A stretch of 64,000 bases of DNA from Ceratothoa steindachneri. Taxonomy: Eukaryota > Arthropoda > Malacostraca > Isopoda > Cymothoidae. The stretch is taken from the NCBI GenBank assembly GCA_963969495.1, contig OZ018328.1, positions 130,828,545-130,892,544 of the forward strand, given 5' to 3'. Of the stretch, positions 23,211 through 33,859 are shown piece after piece. Made by a program: the position numbers and the translations under genes. How positions within the stretch are numbered: position 1 is the stretch's first letter; every line of letters begins with the position of its first letter. Under the pieces are notes generated by a model. That model did not search any database, was not told the DNA's origin, and was given only the letters and a program-made list of their open reading frames with translations.

Positions 23211-24244
23211 TGTGAGGGAGTTCAACGTGGAATTTCCTTTCCAGCAAGGAAGTTCCATGTGCTGGAGAAGGTTCTGTTAGGCTTAAATTGGTAAGCCTAA
23301 CCCCTCCCTCCCTTCCACAAGTGGTAGCCTCGATCCGCGTCCACCACGATCCACCTTTACAATGGTCAGAATCGCCTGGGCAAGGAGAATCGAGGCCATT
23401 CGAGAGTAGAGCTGTTTTCCACTAACCCCCGCGGGGAGAGCCTCGGACTTATATAGTGCCTGTCTCCCATGAAGCAGACACAGAGTTGAGAAGTCTCGCC
23501 CGGACCCAAAAAGATTCCGCTAGTTCCAAGTCAGGTGCTAACAACAAAGCAAAGTGACGGCTGAACTATTTGTGTGTTGGAATTAGCCCCAGCCAGTGAG
23601 GTAATTCCATTTAACGATCGCTACTAAGCGATTTTTCGACTTCAATCATCAACTCCTGTCGAAACACTCCTCTTTCGGGGCCCTAGTTTTCGGGTGTCTG
23701 AAATACTCTCCCCTGGATCGGACTTTACCTCCCCCCCCTCCCGTTTTGGAGAACCGTCATCACTTTAACTTCCCGCTCACAAGCTTCGAGCGCCTTCGCC
23801 CCACATGCAGAAGGCATCCGTGAAGCCTTAACCCGACGTCTCACCCGGAATTCTCCGTAAGCCCACCCCTCTCCCCCTTCAGTAACCCATTTCAATAGTC
23901 TCCTCCTGTAATACCTTAAATTTTAACTTCATAGTCTGATTCATAACTACAATTCCCCCCCTCGTTTACCGGTTTAATTTTGCCCATTAATTCATCAGAT
24001 GTAATCTTTCCCATCAATTCTCTCATTATTTTTATGTAAATAAAATTCTATTTTTGTACATGCCTCTTTAAATAACCTTGAGCTTAGCCATTGCCCATAT
24101 TTTACCTGACCTCGTTGCACTCTTATCTCGCTATTCCGCCCGTCTAAACTCGTGGTGTTCCGTCCCTTTGTCGGTTCGCCTTTAAGTTATTGGTCCCTTC
24201 CCCATAGATATTATATGGTATTGATGTAATGTAATGTCATACCA

Positions 24245-24249
<5 letters not shown>
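23211..24249 (+). repeat. 5' LTR of Gmr1-like relic
   Basis: About 1.04 kb, starting TGTGAGGGAG and matching 28438-29520 along nearly its whole length. A candidate TATA box (TATATAG) lies at 23450-23456, and AATAAA-type signals lie near 24043. The copy at 28438 has two small extra segments (about 17 and 34 bp), so the two LTRs have had time to diverge. The end here is decayed (ACCACGATA against ACCAGGACA) and runs straight into (TA)n. Confidence 0.88.
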
Positions 24250-24304
<55 letters not shown>

Positions 24305-24309
24305 TAATA
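24250..24309. repeat. (TA)n tract between LTR and primer-binding site
   Basis: About 57 bp of alternating TA follows the LTR. The young Gmr1 copies also have a short (TA)n directly after each LTR (41317-41332, 47865-47880), so this tract is an inherited part of the element that has expanded here. It served as the TA target for the mariner. Confidence 0.85.
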
Positions 24310-24311
24310 TA

Positions 24312-24346
24312 CGAGGGGGAGTCAAAAAGTTCTCAGATAAATGGCA
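24312..24346 (+). repeat. Mariner left TIR
   Basis: Shares AGTCAAAAAGTTCTCAGA with the complement of the right end. It lies on the 3' side of the transposase gene. Confidence 0.9.
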
Positions 24347-24375
24347 TAAAATTTTTATTTGTAATAATACTGTAA

Positions 24376-25425
24376 TCATTTTTCTACATAAGCTCCATTA
24401 ACATCTATACACTTTCTTAATCTATGAATCCAACGGGAAAGACCATCTTTGTAGAATTCACGGGGTTGTCTCTGGCACCAAGTAATGACCTGCTTTTTTG
24501 CTTCATCTAATGATTGAAACCGGGTTCCTTTTAGGTGTCCCTTTAAATTTGGAAACAGAAAAAAGTCAGAGGGTGCATAATCAGGGCTATAAGGGGGATG
24601 AGCAAGAGTTTCCCATCGAAATTCCCGTAGCTGAGATCTCACAGCTTTGGACGAATGTGCAGGGGCATTGTCATGGTGGAACAAGATTTGCTTGTGGAGC
24701 TTTCCTCGTCGTTTTTTGGCTATTGAAGTTTTCAGCTTCCTTAAAACTCCTTCGTAATAGCTGGATGTAACAGTTTTTTGTCCTTCTAAGAAGTCTATTA
24801 AAATAATTCCCTCCGAATCCCAAAAAACTGTAGCCATTATCTTCTTAACGGACCTCTCTGTCTTGAACTTGATAGGCCCTGCTGCCCCCCTTGGGTGCCA
24901 CTCTTTTGATTGATTTTTACTTTCAGGATCAAACTGATACACCCAAGTTTCATCTCCCGTTACGAGGCGCTCAAAAAAACTATCCTCGTTTGCTTCAATC
25001 TTGGTCAAAATAGCCAAAGAAAGGTTGGCCCTATGATTCAGCTGGTCTTCTTGCAACGCTTTTGGGGCCCAACGTGCTGAAAGCTTGCTCAGGCCAAGAT
25101 TTTCAGTTAGAATTCCAAATGCTGAGCCATGAGAGATTTCACATGCATTGGCAACTTCATCAATAGTAATACGGCGATCTTTATCCACTAGATTCCTCAC
25201 AAGCTCGACATTTTCTGGGTTAATGGAGGTGGAGGGTCTCCCTTCACGTGGATCATCTTCAACTTCTTCTCTGCCCCCCTTGAAGCGCTTAATCCAGTCG
25301 TAAACTACCGCTCTACATGGCGAAGAGTCACCATAAACCTGTTGTAGAGCGTCAATAATCTTAACAGGCTTCCAATCAAGTTTAGTCAGGAATTTAATGT
25401 TCGCTCTTATCTCAAAATTTGCCAT
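24376..25425 (-). CDS. Mariner transposase, DD34D, intact
   Basis: A 349-residue cut-and-paste transposase, the usual mariner length (about 345). It binds the element's TIRs and moves it into TA sites. The N-terminal paired helix-turn-helix DNA-binding region covers about residues 1-110 (first HTH about 5-50, second about 75-105). A linker motif WAPKAL (119-124) stands where WVPHEL-type motifs sit. The catalytic triad is D158 (TGDETW), D252 (HHDNAPAH) and D287 (YSPDYAPSDFFLF); 34 residues separate the last two Asp, which is the DD34D mariner signature. The ATG at 25425 is the first in frame and is followed by a typical MANFEIR start. There are no stops or frameshifts. Expression in its present site depends on its own short upstream region; no promoter was identified. 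Confidence 0.95.
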   Translation of the reverse strand: MANFEIRANIKFLTKLDWKPVKIIDALQQVYGDSSPCRAVVYDWIKRFKGGREEVEDDPREGRPSTSINPENVELVRNLVDKDRRITIDEVANACEISHGSAFGILTENLGLSKLSARWAPKALQEDQLNHRANLSLAILTKIEANEDSFFERLVTGDETWVYQFDPESKNQSKEWHPRGAAGPIKFKTERSVKKIMATVFWDSEGIILIDFLEGQKTVTSSYYEGVLRKLKTSIAKKRRGKLHKQILFHHDNAPAHSSKAVRSQLREFRWETLAHPPYSPDYAPSDFFLFPNLKGHLKGTRFQSLDEAKKQVITWCQRQPREFYKDGLSRWIHRLRKCIDVNGAYVEK

Positions 25426-25578
25426 TTTATGGGTTCAAAAAAGTAACCTTTTTGAAGCACATCTAATACAAAGAGTCTCGACAAATTGAATGACGAATTT
25501 TGTAGGAATTGTTCAGAAAACATGAAAGTCGTGTTTGACCCTGTATTTACTTGTACAAAATCGAACATTTCAATAATC

Positions 25579-25613
25579 TGGCATTTGTCTGAGAACTTTT
25601 TGACTCACCTACG
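25579..25613 (-). repeat. Mariner right TIR
   Basis: Inverted copy of 24312-24346 with a few mismatches. It lies 5' of the transposase gene and is followed by the TA duplication. Confidence 0.9.
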
Positions 25614-26061
25614 TACATATTATATAATTTTGGTGTCAAGTGTGTTTAGGGTTTTTACGAACCCGTGTCATTTTAATTCCGACATTAGAAGTTCCCTTGT
25701 TATTCACGTCTACCCCTTTTATTTTAATTTTTGTATTGTACGGGAAGTAGGCAAGTTCAAGTTAATTGAAGAGCAGTGGAACGTAATCTATTTAGATTTG
25801 GTGTTGGATCCCAGGCAATTAATTTTTTTTATTGTGTTTGAATTTTGGAGATGGTTATTAATCCAAAAGAGTTAAGGTCTTTGGTGTCCTGCTTCCTGTA
25901 GGACCATTTTAATTTTTTTTTCGCTTAGAAACAGCAGAGGTAGGTATCTGTATCTTATTTTTTTGTGATCAAGACCTTCACGAATATTCAAGTATTCGTT
26001 TCGCGTGGGTAGTGTCCTAGCTCGTTCGCGTATCAGTCTTCCCCCAGTTAACTGCGTAAAA

Positions 26062-27320
26062 ATGTCATCCTTCGAAAAATTCAAGAGTCAGGGTGAAATG
26101 TTAGGTCTTTGGGGCAAAGACATGCTAAATTACGTACAGGAAGAAGAGAGGAACGAACGGGCAGAGCGAAGGGAAGAGGAACTAAGAAAAATAGAGAGGA
26201 ACAAACTCAAAATGGAGAAGGAGGAGAACAAACTGAAAACGGAGATAGAAAACAAACTGAAAACGGAGATATAGAACAAACTGAAGATGGAGATAGAGAT
26301 GGAGAAGAACAAAATGGAGTTGGAGAAGAACAAAATGGAGATGGAAGAACGTGAACAAATTAGGCAGCATGAGCTGGAAATGAGCCGAAATCAAATAGAT
26401 TCTCTGTCTATCGGTTCCCGGGCTGAAATTCCCCAAACTCCTTCAGTCAACCTTCCCGCTTTTAATAATGGAAAGGACTTTGGGTCATTTTTGATCCATT
26501 TTGAGAGAATCTTTCAGATCAATAGATGGGATCTCGAAAATGATGGCGTCGCTCACTTACTCCCCCTCCTAAATGCCAAGTTAAGGGATATCTTCGTATC
26601 CCTTTCCCCGGAAGCAACTTTGGACTATTCCACGTTAAAGTCCGAATTGATAGCCGCTGTTCATATGAATAGCGAATTCTACCGCTCCCGATTCCGCCAG
26701 GAAAGGATCCGTCCTGGTCAAACATTTCGACAACACGGGTACATCCTCCCAAGACACCTTCAGTGTTGGCTGGATGCGTGCAAGATTTCGCAGGTCTACG
26801 AGTCCCTTCTGGACTTCTTCCTTAGGGATCAGCTTTTAGCTGCCGTGGCTCCCGAAATTCGCGCCTTCATTAAGGATAAACGTTGTGCCACTTTCAAGGA
26901 GTGCTTAGAAGAGGGTGATGTTAACGCGGGTATTCACGATTAATACCCTAAGGATGTTAAAAAGGCTCCCCAATCGCCCCCCAAAACTAAATTTTATGGA
27001 CTTAAGACCACCCCTAAATTGGTTCCAAGATTTACCAAAGTTCCTAGTCCCTCGAAGCTAAGAAACTTCCATCCATCTGAACACCGAGACGTTAAGCCCC
27101 TCGTTTCTTCTCCCCCGGTTGTGCCGTACCAAAAGAACCCGATCGTCTGCTACACCTGCGGAGTTCCCGGCCATTACTGCACGAACTGTCCTCAAAACTC
27201 CCGATTCGCAAACTCTCAGTCCCATCAAGTGCACCAAATCTGGGCCGCCCTTGATCCTTCCCCGTCGCCTCAGGAGACCCCTGATCCTCCCTCGCCCGCC
27301 AAAGACCCGGTCATCAGGTA
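26062..27320 (+). pseudogene. Gmr1-like gag relic (SCAN-like capsid, zinc knuckle)
   Basis: Gag starts at ATG 26062 (MSSFEKFKSQGEMLGLWGKD), closely parallel to the gag start of the young copies at 41685 and 48233. A Glu/Arg/Lys coiled-coil-like stretch follows, broken by a TAG near 26272 and continuing in another frame from 26287. The capsid part (about 26450-26940) carries FGSFLIHFERIF, LLPLLNAKLRDIF and RDQLLAAVAPEIRAFIKD, the last resembling the SCAN fold. A TAA at 26941 replaces a Leu codon. A CCHC zinc knuckle (CYTCGVPGHYCTNC) lies at about 27149-27190. Here the knuckle runs on in frame into HQVHQI, unlike the young copies. Confidence 0.85.
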
Positions 27321-28080
27321 AAATTTCTCTTTAATGAGAACAGCCCTAGCGAATTGAAGTTTGAGAACGGAACTGTGAACGGTCGCCGAGTATCCACCCT
27401 CGTCCGTGACACCGGGTGCACCTGTATTATAGTGTCTGAGGACCTACTCCCCCCTTTTGGCCCCGACCACAAGAAATTTGCGGTGGTCCACGACTACCTT
27501 GGCAGGGCCAATCGTTTACCAGTAATTCCTTGTCACATCGAGTGTGACTATATGCCTGGTTGGGCCTAAGTGGTAGCGGCCCCAATCCAGTTTTGCTCCG
27601 TTTTGTTCGGTCAGAACACCGTAATCCACGACCATCCCGTGACCCAGCCCGTGATTACCCGTACACAGGCATCCCTGGAATCCCATGCACCCGTTCCCCT
27701 GGAAACCCCTATAGACCCGGAGTTCCAAGCCCTCCGGAGCGACAAGTTTGCCCGCGCCCAGAAGGAGTGCTCGACTCTCCCCCTCCCCTTTGGGAGAAAA
27801 CTAAAGCCCTCGAGCGTGAGTCCACCCGAGGTAACAAATGAGTGTCGTATCTCGTTAAGGAGGACTTATTGAGAGGTATAAGACCTACTTTGACCTTAAG
27901 TCACGAGAACGAAAATTCAAGCCTGGCGCGGAGGTGCTGGTGCTACTTCCCACGGGAAGCAACCAACTCCTTAGCCAGTGAAAGGGACCCTTCCCCTGTC
28001 CTCGAGGCTAGAGGACCCGTGGATTACTACATCCACACTCCGGCGGGAGGGAAGGTTTTCCAAGTGAATTGTATATATTA
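27321..28080 (+). pseudogene. Gmr1-like pol relic with internal deletions
   Basis: A protease segment is present (VSTLVRDTGCTCIIVSEDLL, about 27387-27446, with DTG active site), followed by the spacer PLETPIDPEF. The reading then jumps directly to the end of the integrase: YKTYFDLKSRERKFKPG (about 27875) and the GPF-like module with ARGPVDYYIHTPAG (about 28005-28050). Compared with the intact pol at 49324, residues of about 188-497 (integrase zinc finger and catalytic core) and everything after about 565 (reverse transcriptase, RNase H) are missing. That the protease lies next to the integrase tail supports the protease-integrase-RT order for this copy too. It could move only with enzymes from elsewhere. 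Confidence 0.82.
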
Positions 28081-28437
28081 TCTCATTAATGTTCTTAATT
28101 ATGATTTTTTGGGGGGGTCCACTAAATTGTTTAGTCTTTAGTCCCATATTTATGCCTCCATCTAATTGTATCTTTTTTTTGGTTTCACTGAAATGTCGCC
28201 AATGTTCTGTGATTTTTTTTTTAAATTGTACTAGATAACTTGTCTCTAGAATTGACCCGTTTAAGGCTTATGTCCGTAAATTCCCCGCTGAGCTCAGATT
28301 AACTTCTTTTTTTTGTGTGTACACCTGTCGTAGCAGGTCAGAATTTCCCTACACCCTTGATAATTCTAGTTTGACGGGTGGGATGATCCTTTCCTACGCA
28401 ACTGCTAGGTAAAGCATTATCTTTCAGTTGGGAGATG

Positions 28438-29520
28438 TGTGAGGGAATTCCACGTGGAATTTCTTTTGCAGCCCGGAAGTTCCATGCGCTGGAGAAGGTT
28501 CTGTTAGGCTTAAATTGGTAAGCCTAACCCCTCCCTCCCTTCCACAAGCGGTAGCCTCGATCCGCGTCCACCACGATCCACCTTTACAATGGTCAGAATC
28601 GCCTCGGCAAGAAGATTCGAGGCCATTCGAGAGTAGAGCTGTTTCCCACTCACCCCCTCGGGGAGAGCCTCGGACTTATATAGTGCTCGTCTCCCATGAG
28701 GCAGACACAGAGTTGAGAAGTCTCGCCCGGACCCAAGAAGATTCCGCTAGTTTCAAGTCAGGTGCTAACAACAAAGCAAAGTGACGGCTGAACTATTTGT
28801 GTGTTGGAATTAGCCCCAGCCAGTGAGGTAATTCCATTTAACGATCGCTACCGAGCAATTTTTCCGACTTCAATCATCAACTCCTGCCGAAGCCCTCCTC
28901 GTTCGGGGCCCTAGTTTTCGGGTGTCTGAAATACTCTCCCCTGGACCGGACGTTACCCCCCCCCCTCCCTTTTTGGAGAACAGTCATCACTTTAACTTCC
29001 AGCTCAGAAGCTTCGAGCGCCTTCGCCTCACGGGCAGAAGGCATCCGTGAAGCCTTACCCCGACGTCTCACCCGGAATCCTCCGTAAGCCAACACCTCTT
29101 CCCCTTCAGTAACCCATTTGAGTTAATTCCCCCCATTTGAATAGTCTCCTCCTGTGATACCTTAAATTTTAACTTCATAGTCTGATTCATAACTACAATT
29201 CCCCCTCTCGTTTACCGGTTTAATTTTGCCCATTAATTCATCTGATGTAATTTTGCCCATTAGTTCTCTGCCTCAATTTTCTCATCAATTCTCTCATTAT
29301 TTTTATGTAAATAAAATTCTATTTTTGTACATGCCTCTTTAAATAACCTTGAGCTTAGCCATTGCTCATGTTTTACCTGACCTCGTTGCACTCTTATCTC
29401 GCTATTCCGCCCGTCTAAACTCGTGGTGTTCCGTCCCTTTGTCGGTTCGCCTTTAAGTTATTGGTCCCTCCCCCATAGATATAATATGGTATTGATGTAT
29501 TGTAATGTCATACCAGGACA
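28438..29520 (+). repeat. 3' LTR of Gmr1-like relic
   Basis: About 1.08 kb, from TGTGAGGG to GGACA, matching 23211-24249. Near its start it has the palindrome GAATTCCACGTGGAATTT with a central CACGTG, which is partly lost in the 5' LTR. The TATA-box-like TTATATAG is at about 28677. Confidence 0.88.
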
Positions 29521-29525
29521 CTTAA
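29521..29525 (+). other. Target-site duplication CTTAA (right)
   Basis: Matches CTTAA at 23206-23210. Beyond it, the AT-rich tandem repeat that lies left of the element resumes. Confidence 0.75.
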
Positions 29526-29687
29526 CTTTTTTTTTACTAAATAATGTTTATCTTTTACGTTTTATACTTTCCTCAACTTTTTTTTTTTTACTTTTCTCCT
29601 ATTCACCCCACTAAACCACCCAAATAAATATAACATGAAAATTATCCCATCCCTCGATTCCCGCGCATGAGAAAGGCAATTCAGAGG

Positions 29688-29771
29688 AGCTACTCACTCG
29701 AGTAACCGGCCGTTCAGCCATCTGGCTGAGGAGACAAAATTGCACCATAATAAAAGAAAAGACCTGTCATA
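29688..29771 (-). repeat. Right terminal inverted repeat
   Basis: Reverse complement of 22701-22784 and the right boundary of the nest. The flanking bases beyond both repeats do not show an obvious duplication. Confidence 0.8.
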
Positions 29772-30069
29772 TAAAATAACAACGTTATATCCGACATAAA
29801 ACTTTTCTTTAACCTTTGCTCTTTTTATTTTTTGCTCTCAGTCCCATTTAGGGATGAGATGCCCTCAATAACTGAGCATAACTAAATGTTTTAATGATCA
29901 CTCATATTATGAATGAATTCCAAAATACGAAACGCAGACAATTACCTCATTCTAAATCTCCAACTTTAATAAATAACTGGAAGCAAGTGGCTAAAGTTGT
30001 GTAATTTACAATAAAAGTTTGTTTGATAGTTATAAGAAAAGTTGCTACCTTACATTTTTGCTAATGACA

Positions 30070-30146
30070 ACTAACCTAACCTAACCTAACCTAACCAAAC
30101 CTAACCTAACCTAACCTAACCTAACCCAACCTAACCTAACCTAACT
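30070..30146. repeat. Interstitial (CCTAA)n telomere-like repeat
   Basis: About fifteen CCTAA units with two variants (CCAAA, CCCAA). A smaller group of the same unit lies at 30356-30377. CCTAA/TTAGG is the ancestral arthropod telomere repeat, which supports an arthropod source. At this size and inside repeat-rich DNA it is an internal tract, not a chromosome end. Confidence 0.9.
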
Positions 30147-30379
30147 TTAATGTTCAATTTGTTTTTAATCACAAGGTAGGGAAATGGATTAAATGAAAGA
30201 ATTTGTTTGTTTTTTTGCTTGTATTTGATGATTTCCTTTTTTTTATCTACCAAACGATCAGCAAATGAGGAACAGTACCATCTTCGGCAGCCCTGTATTA
30301 TACGTGGCCAGTAAGCCCTTATGCGTTCTACCTCATGAGTTTCGCGTTTACTTTTGACCTAACCTAACCTAACCAAACA

Positions 30380-30880
30380 CATAAGAACAGGTGCCGAGAC
30401 TGCGTCACAAGCTTGTTGGTTGCTAACCATGTTTCTTTTCGTTTTATTTTTGTGCTAAACTAATTTTCTAGCTTGTATAAAATAAAAGTTAGAACTAGGG
30501 TGTTATGTACACCTTTAATCTTGGATCTTGGTGTTAAGTTTAATCCTAAGCTGGGCACACAATTAATCGTTAATTCTTTAAAGGTTTTCTTTTTCATTTA
30601 TCAATTTTGAAGTGTTTATAGAGCAAAACGGTTTCCTGTAGTTTTATAATAATAAAATAATAATTAACGTTAATGTTTAGTGTTACTTCCGCCAGATCTT
30701 TAACGGATTAACGATTACCTGTGCCCATCTCATTCTGAATCGGATTCTATTTTTTTGACGAGGCCAAAATGGCGCGTGCAAATTGAATAAACTCGGCATT
30801 TAGTGTAACATCGTTAAAAGCTACTAGACACAACTGGACAAATATTTTGGTTATAAGTGTATTACCAGTAATTAATTTAC
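30380..30880. other. No recognised feature
   Basis: AT-rich spacer, with AATTAATCGTTAATTC near 30562 and related TTAACG phrases. No gene seen. Confidence 0.4.
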
Positions 30881-30899
30881 TCAAGATCTTTCTTTCTCC

Positions 30900-32720
30900 T
30901 TCCACACCATAGTTTCACTCCCATACCCCAACGTTGCCACCAGCATACTCTCATGTAGCTTCCAGACACATTCCACACTCAACTCTTACCACTCGCAAAC
31001 ACTCTAATTGCCTCAGAGACTTTTCTACCATTTAAAATCTTGTGGTCAAAATCTGTTTAGACTGTGCCACTATCCTTTACAATGCATCCTACATGGATTG
31101 ATCCCACAGTCGCACCTCTGCCCATGAGTCGCTGTACCAGGCCCCCTTCCTCCGGTGTGATGTCGTCCAGAGCTGTTTTTTTTCTTAATCTTTCTTTTCT
31201 CTTTACTAACTATTCTTCTCTCTATTCCTTACACTTTCAATTAATGACACAATTACTGTAATCTTCGTTCTCAGGCACTCTTTTACTGTAAAATGATTTA
31301 CAACACAGCCACCAGACACATTCAATAACGTAATCAACACCAATTTTTCGTATCTCAAGGACTATATCATCTATCTTTGTGCCATCCCAATTTTAAGACC
31401 TCTTCAAGCACTAACAACCTCCTGCATGCCCAACCTCTTCCATACCCAGATACACACCCTATTTTTCCCACAAAGGCTAATCATATATATATTGGAATCC
31501 TCTTCCATGCCCACATTATACAGGTTATGAAAGTACTCTCGCTATCTAGTTCTTGATGCACACATAGTTATTCTTCTCCTAGCTCCTCACAGCCTTCTCA
31601 CTTCGTTCGGAATAGTTTCCTGTTTCCAACCGTATCCTCATTCATCCTTTGCTCAACCGCTTCTATTTTTTTTCATTCCCACTCTTAAAACACATATTTC
31701 ACTTTTATTTTCACCTCCTATTTATTCAACCGCATCATCATGTCATTTGTATCTACACTATTAAGCATTTGAATTTTCACCTCATATTGCTTTCCTTCAC
31801 ACCGCCATTCTACCATTGAACATTTTGCTTCTTATTTCCAGTTCTGGTACATCCACACACAGCCCTTGCACTACCTATCACCACTTCTTTAAACTTATCC
31901 TAGTTGGCTATATTTCAATCTCGCACTTATTTCCTCTCTTCTACTCTTTAGCATTCTCTCATGCTCTTCTCTTTCTCTCTGATTCAACAACCTTTCATTT
32001 CTGAATCTCCCTCACTTACCATCTACCTCAAATCTTCTCATCCATGTACAAACTAGTTTAACCTTGCACACCACAATAATATGATCAGATAAACCCATAC
32101 CCATACTTCTTATAGCTTTCCCATCAAAACAATCCCTCAGCATAATCTTTCTTTCTTACTGAATACACTCTTAAATTCTCCCCCTCTCTTGCCAAACCCA
32201 TGTATATTTATGTTCATCTCTGAGCTGAAAGAGCGAGTTTCCTCCACACAAGTTTCTTTCAACACACAACCCAACTAATCTATTTCCATTCTCATTCTCT
32301 CTAGGTGTAACAAAAGCTTCACTTTTCCACTCTCTCATTTTTGCACATATTCCTCCATTCATCTCTTCCATAACCATCAGTCGATACCTATTCTCAATTC
32401 CATCCACCACTCGTCCCAATTCATTCCATAACCTCTCTTTCTCAGCTTCACTTTTATCATTACAAGATCCATGCACAATCACGCACAGTTTCACCCTTGC
32501 AAATCTCAACTTCATCCATATAATTCTCGAGCTCCCACATTCTTACCCAACCATTGCATCATGTCATTCATCGCTCAAAAGCAATGCTACACCCACTTTG
32601 CATCCAGTACCATAATATTCATATAATCGCACTCCATTCATACCATCACACGGACACACTTCATTCTTCTTCATCTTTGTCTCGCATAAAGCAATCGTCT
32701 TCAATTTTCCTGTTTTTAAG
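30900..32720 (-). pseudogene. RTE-like non-LTR retrotransposon relic
   Basis: The minus strand carries the 5' part of a LINE endonuclease. From about 32700 I read ETKMKKNEVCPCDGMNGVRL, then YYGTGCKVGVALLLSDE (about 32600), and in a separate frame LRFARVKLCVIV...EAEKERLWNELGRVVDGI (32515-32380) and MVMEEMNGGI. The SDH end of the APE fold appears as SMGMGLSDHIIVVCKVK (about 32110). Further down (about 31480-31560) a short phrase resembles the WREYFE.LYNV linker before the RT. The glycine-aspartate of the GDMN motif is changed to EEMN, so the nuclease is dead. The RT core is not readable. Confidence 0.72.
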
Positions 32721-32819
32721 ACATTGACTATCATTCCTCGTTTTCCTATAGCTCATAATATAGTCCTCGCCTTTCACACCTCCACTCGATTCACTATTGG
32801 CACAGATTAACCATACTAA

Positions 32820-33614
32820 TAGGACGGTGTCCGCGCCAACCATTGCCAATGGTGGTTATTTCGTGTCGAACTTCTAAATAAAGCCTTCGGGGTACCGGCT
32901 CTCCAGGCCAGCGCTCCCCTATCTGGGATTAGTCGTTTTTGACGACATTCAGTGGAGGTCAGTATGAATATTTTTTCGGCTTCATTATTTTCTTTAAAGG
33001 CGCCCATCTGGCGACTGGTACCAAGGGTATAAATCGCCATAATTTAAAAAACAGCCTATTAGTAGGCCAGATTGCACTTCCCCCTCACACACAAAGAAAC
33101 AACAACAATACAAACAGTAAGCATAAACAATCCAACAGAAACCAAACAAAAGCAACAATACAAAAAAAAATTGGAAAAAGAAGCATGAAGCAGGCTCCTG
33201 GGTCGAGGTAGGCTTCCCCCGCCATCCCTCAGTAAAAACTACACACAAACATGTGTTCTTGAACCTCCGGTGAGACAAGTCTAGTCTTTAAAAGGGTCAT
33301 GGTTTCTATTTATACGAATCGCCTGCATTTTATTTCAACCCTCAATTATGCCCGTGATGTTGAATTTATAATATCCTCCCGAAGTAATGGGCAGAAGGCG
33401 GTTAAGCCACATCGGGTTTGGTTAGTCACTAGATGGAATCACCGTGGTTTAGATTCCAGGTTAAATGGCAGGTCCCCACTAAGGATTAAAAGGCATCGGT
33501 AAAAAATGGCAGATTGGTAGTAAAACCGCCATCAAATTAATATTGGAATGAAACTGTGTAAGAATTGAACAATGCTAGAGGCTTACAGATTTTCAATATG
33601 AATAATAAGGGATC

Positions 33615-33616
<2 letters not shown>
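32820..33616. other. No recognised gene; possible tRNA-like patch
   Basis: Mixed-composition spacer. GGTTTAGATTCC at 33447-33458 resembles a Pol III B-box, but the matching A-box spacing is poor. Open frames on both strands overlap and have no domain. Confidence 0.35.

Positions 33617-33655
<39 letters not shown>
33617..33655. repeat. (TA)n microsatellite
   Basis: About 39 bp of alternating AT. Confidence 0.95.
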
Positions 33656-33656
<1 letters not shown>

Positions 33657-33859
33657 CAACAGCCAAACATGGAGTCTCGAACACATATGAGACACGAATA
33701 TTACCATATATAAATATAAATATGTAAAAATTCTTGTCTTATTCAAGAATTTTCACTATAATATACGAGATGGAAAATAGGAAGCGTAGGATGGCAAACT
33801 GGAGCATTTCTGTAGGAATCCTCTTGTGTTATACACTAGTGTTCGAAGGTGGAGCGAGG

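Larger units (their letters stand above)
24312..25613 (-). mobile_element. Complete mariner-like element (1302 bp)
   Basis: The ends are matching terminal inverted repeats of about 30 bp. The left end begins CGAGGGGGAGTCAAAAAGTT, and the complement of the right end begins CGTAGGTGAGTCAAAAAGTT. TA dinucleotides at 24310-24311 and 25614-25615 give the expected mariner target duplication. One uninterrupted transposase gene fills most of it. It lies within the leader of the Gmr1-like relic, between the LTR-adjacent (TA)n and the primer-binding-site-like sequence. The intact ends and open frame make it the best candidate in the window for a recently mobile DNA transposon. Confidence 0.92.
22701..29771. 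mobile_element. Composite TIR element hosting a retrotransposon and a mariner
   Basis: The outer limits are two ~84 bp inverted repeats (22701-22784 and 29688-29771). Between them lie a remnant open frame, a tandem AT-rich repeat (units of the type AAATAATGTTTAGCTTTTA, seen at about 23123, 23172 and 29540), the Gmr1-like relic 23211-29520 inserted into that repeat, and the mariner 24312-25613 inserted into the relic. The superfamily of the outer element is unknown; no transposase signature was recognised. Confidence 0.6.

Noticed and set aside
26130..26436. Minus-strand Phe/Leu/Ser-rich open frames opposite gag
   Set aside because: They are the complement of the Glu/Lys-rich coiled-coil stretch of gag and have no start context or domain.
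33404..33476. Possible tRNA-derived SINE with B-box-like GGTTTAGATTCC
   Set aside because: The nearest A-box-like sequence is about 30 bases away, not about 44, and the rest does not follow a tRNA layout.
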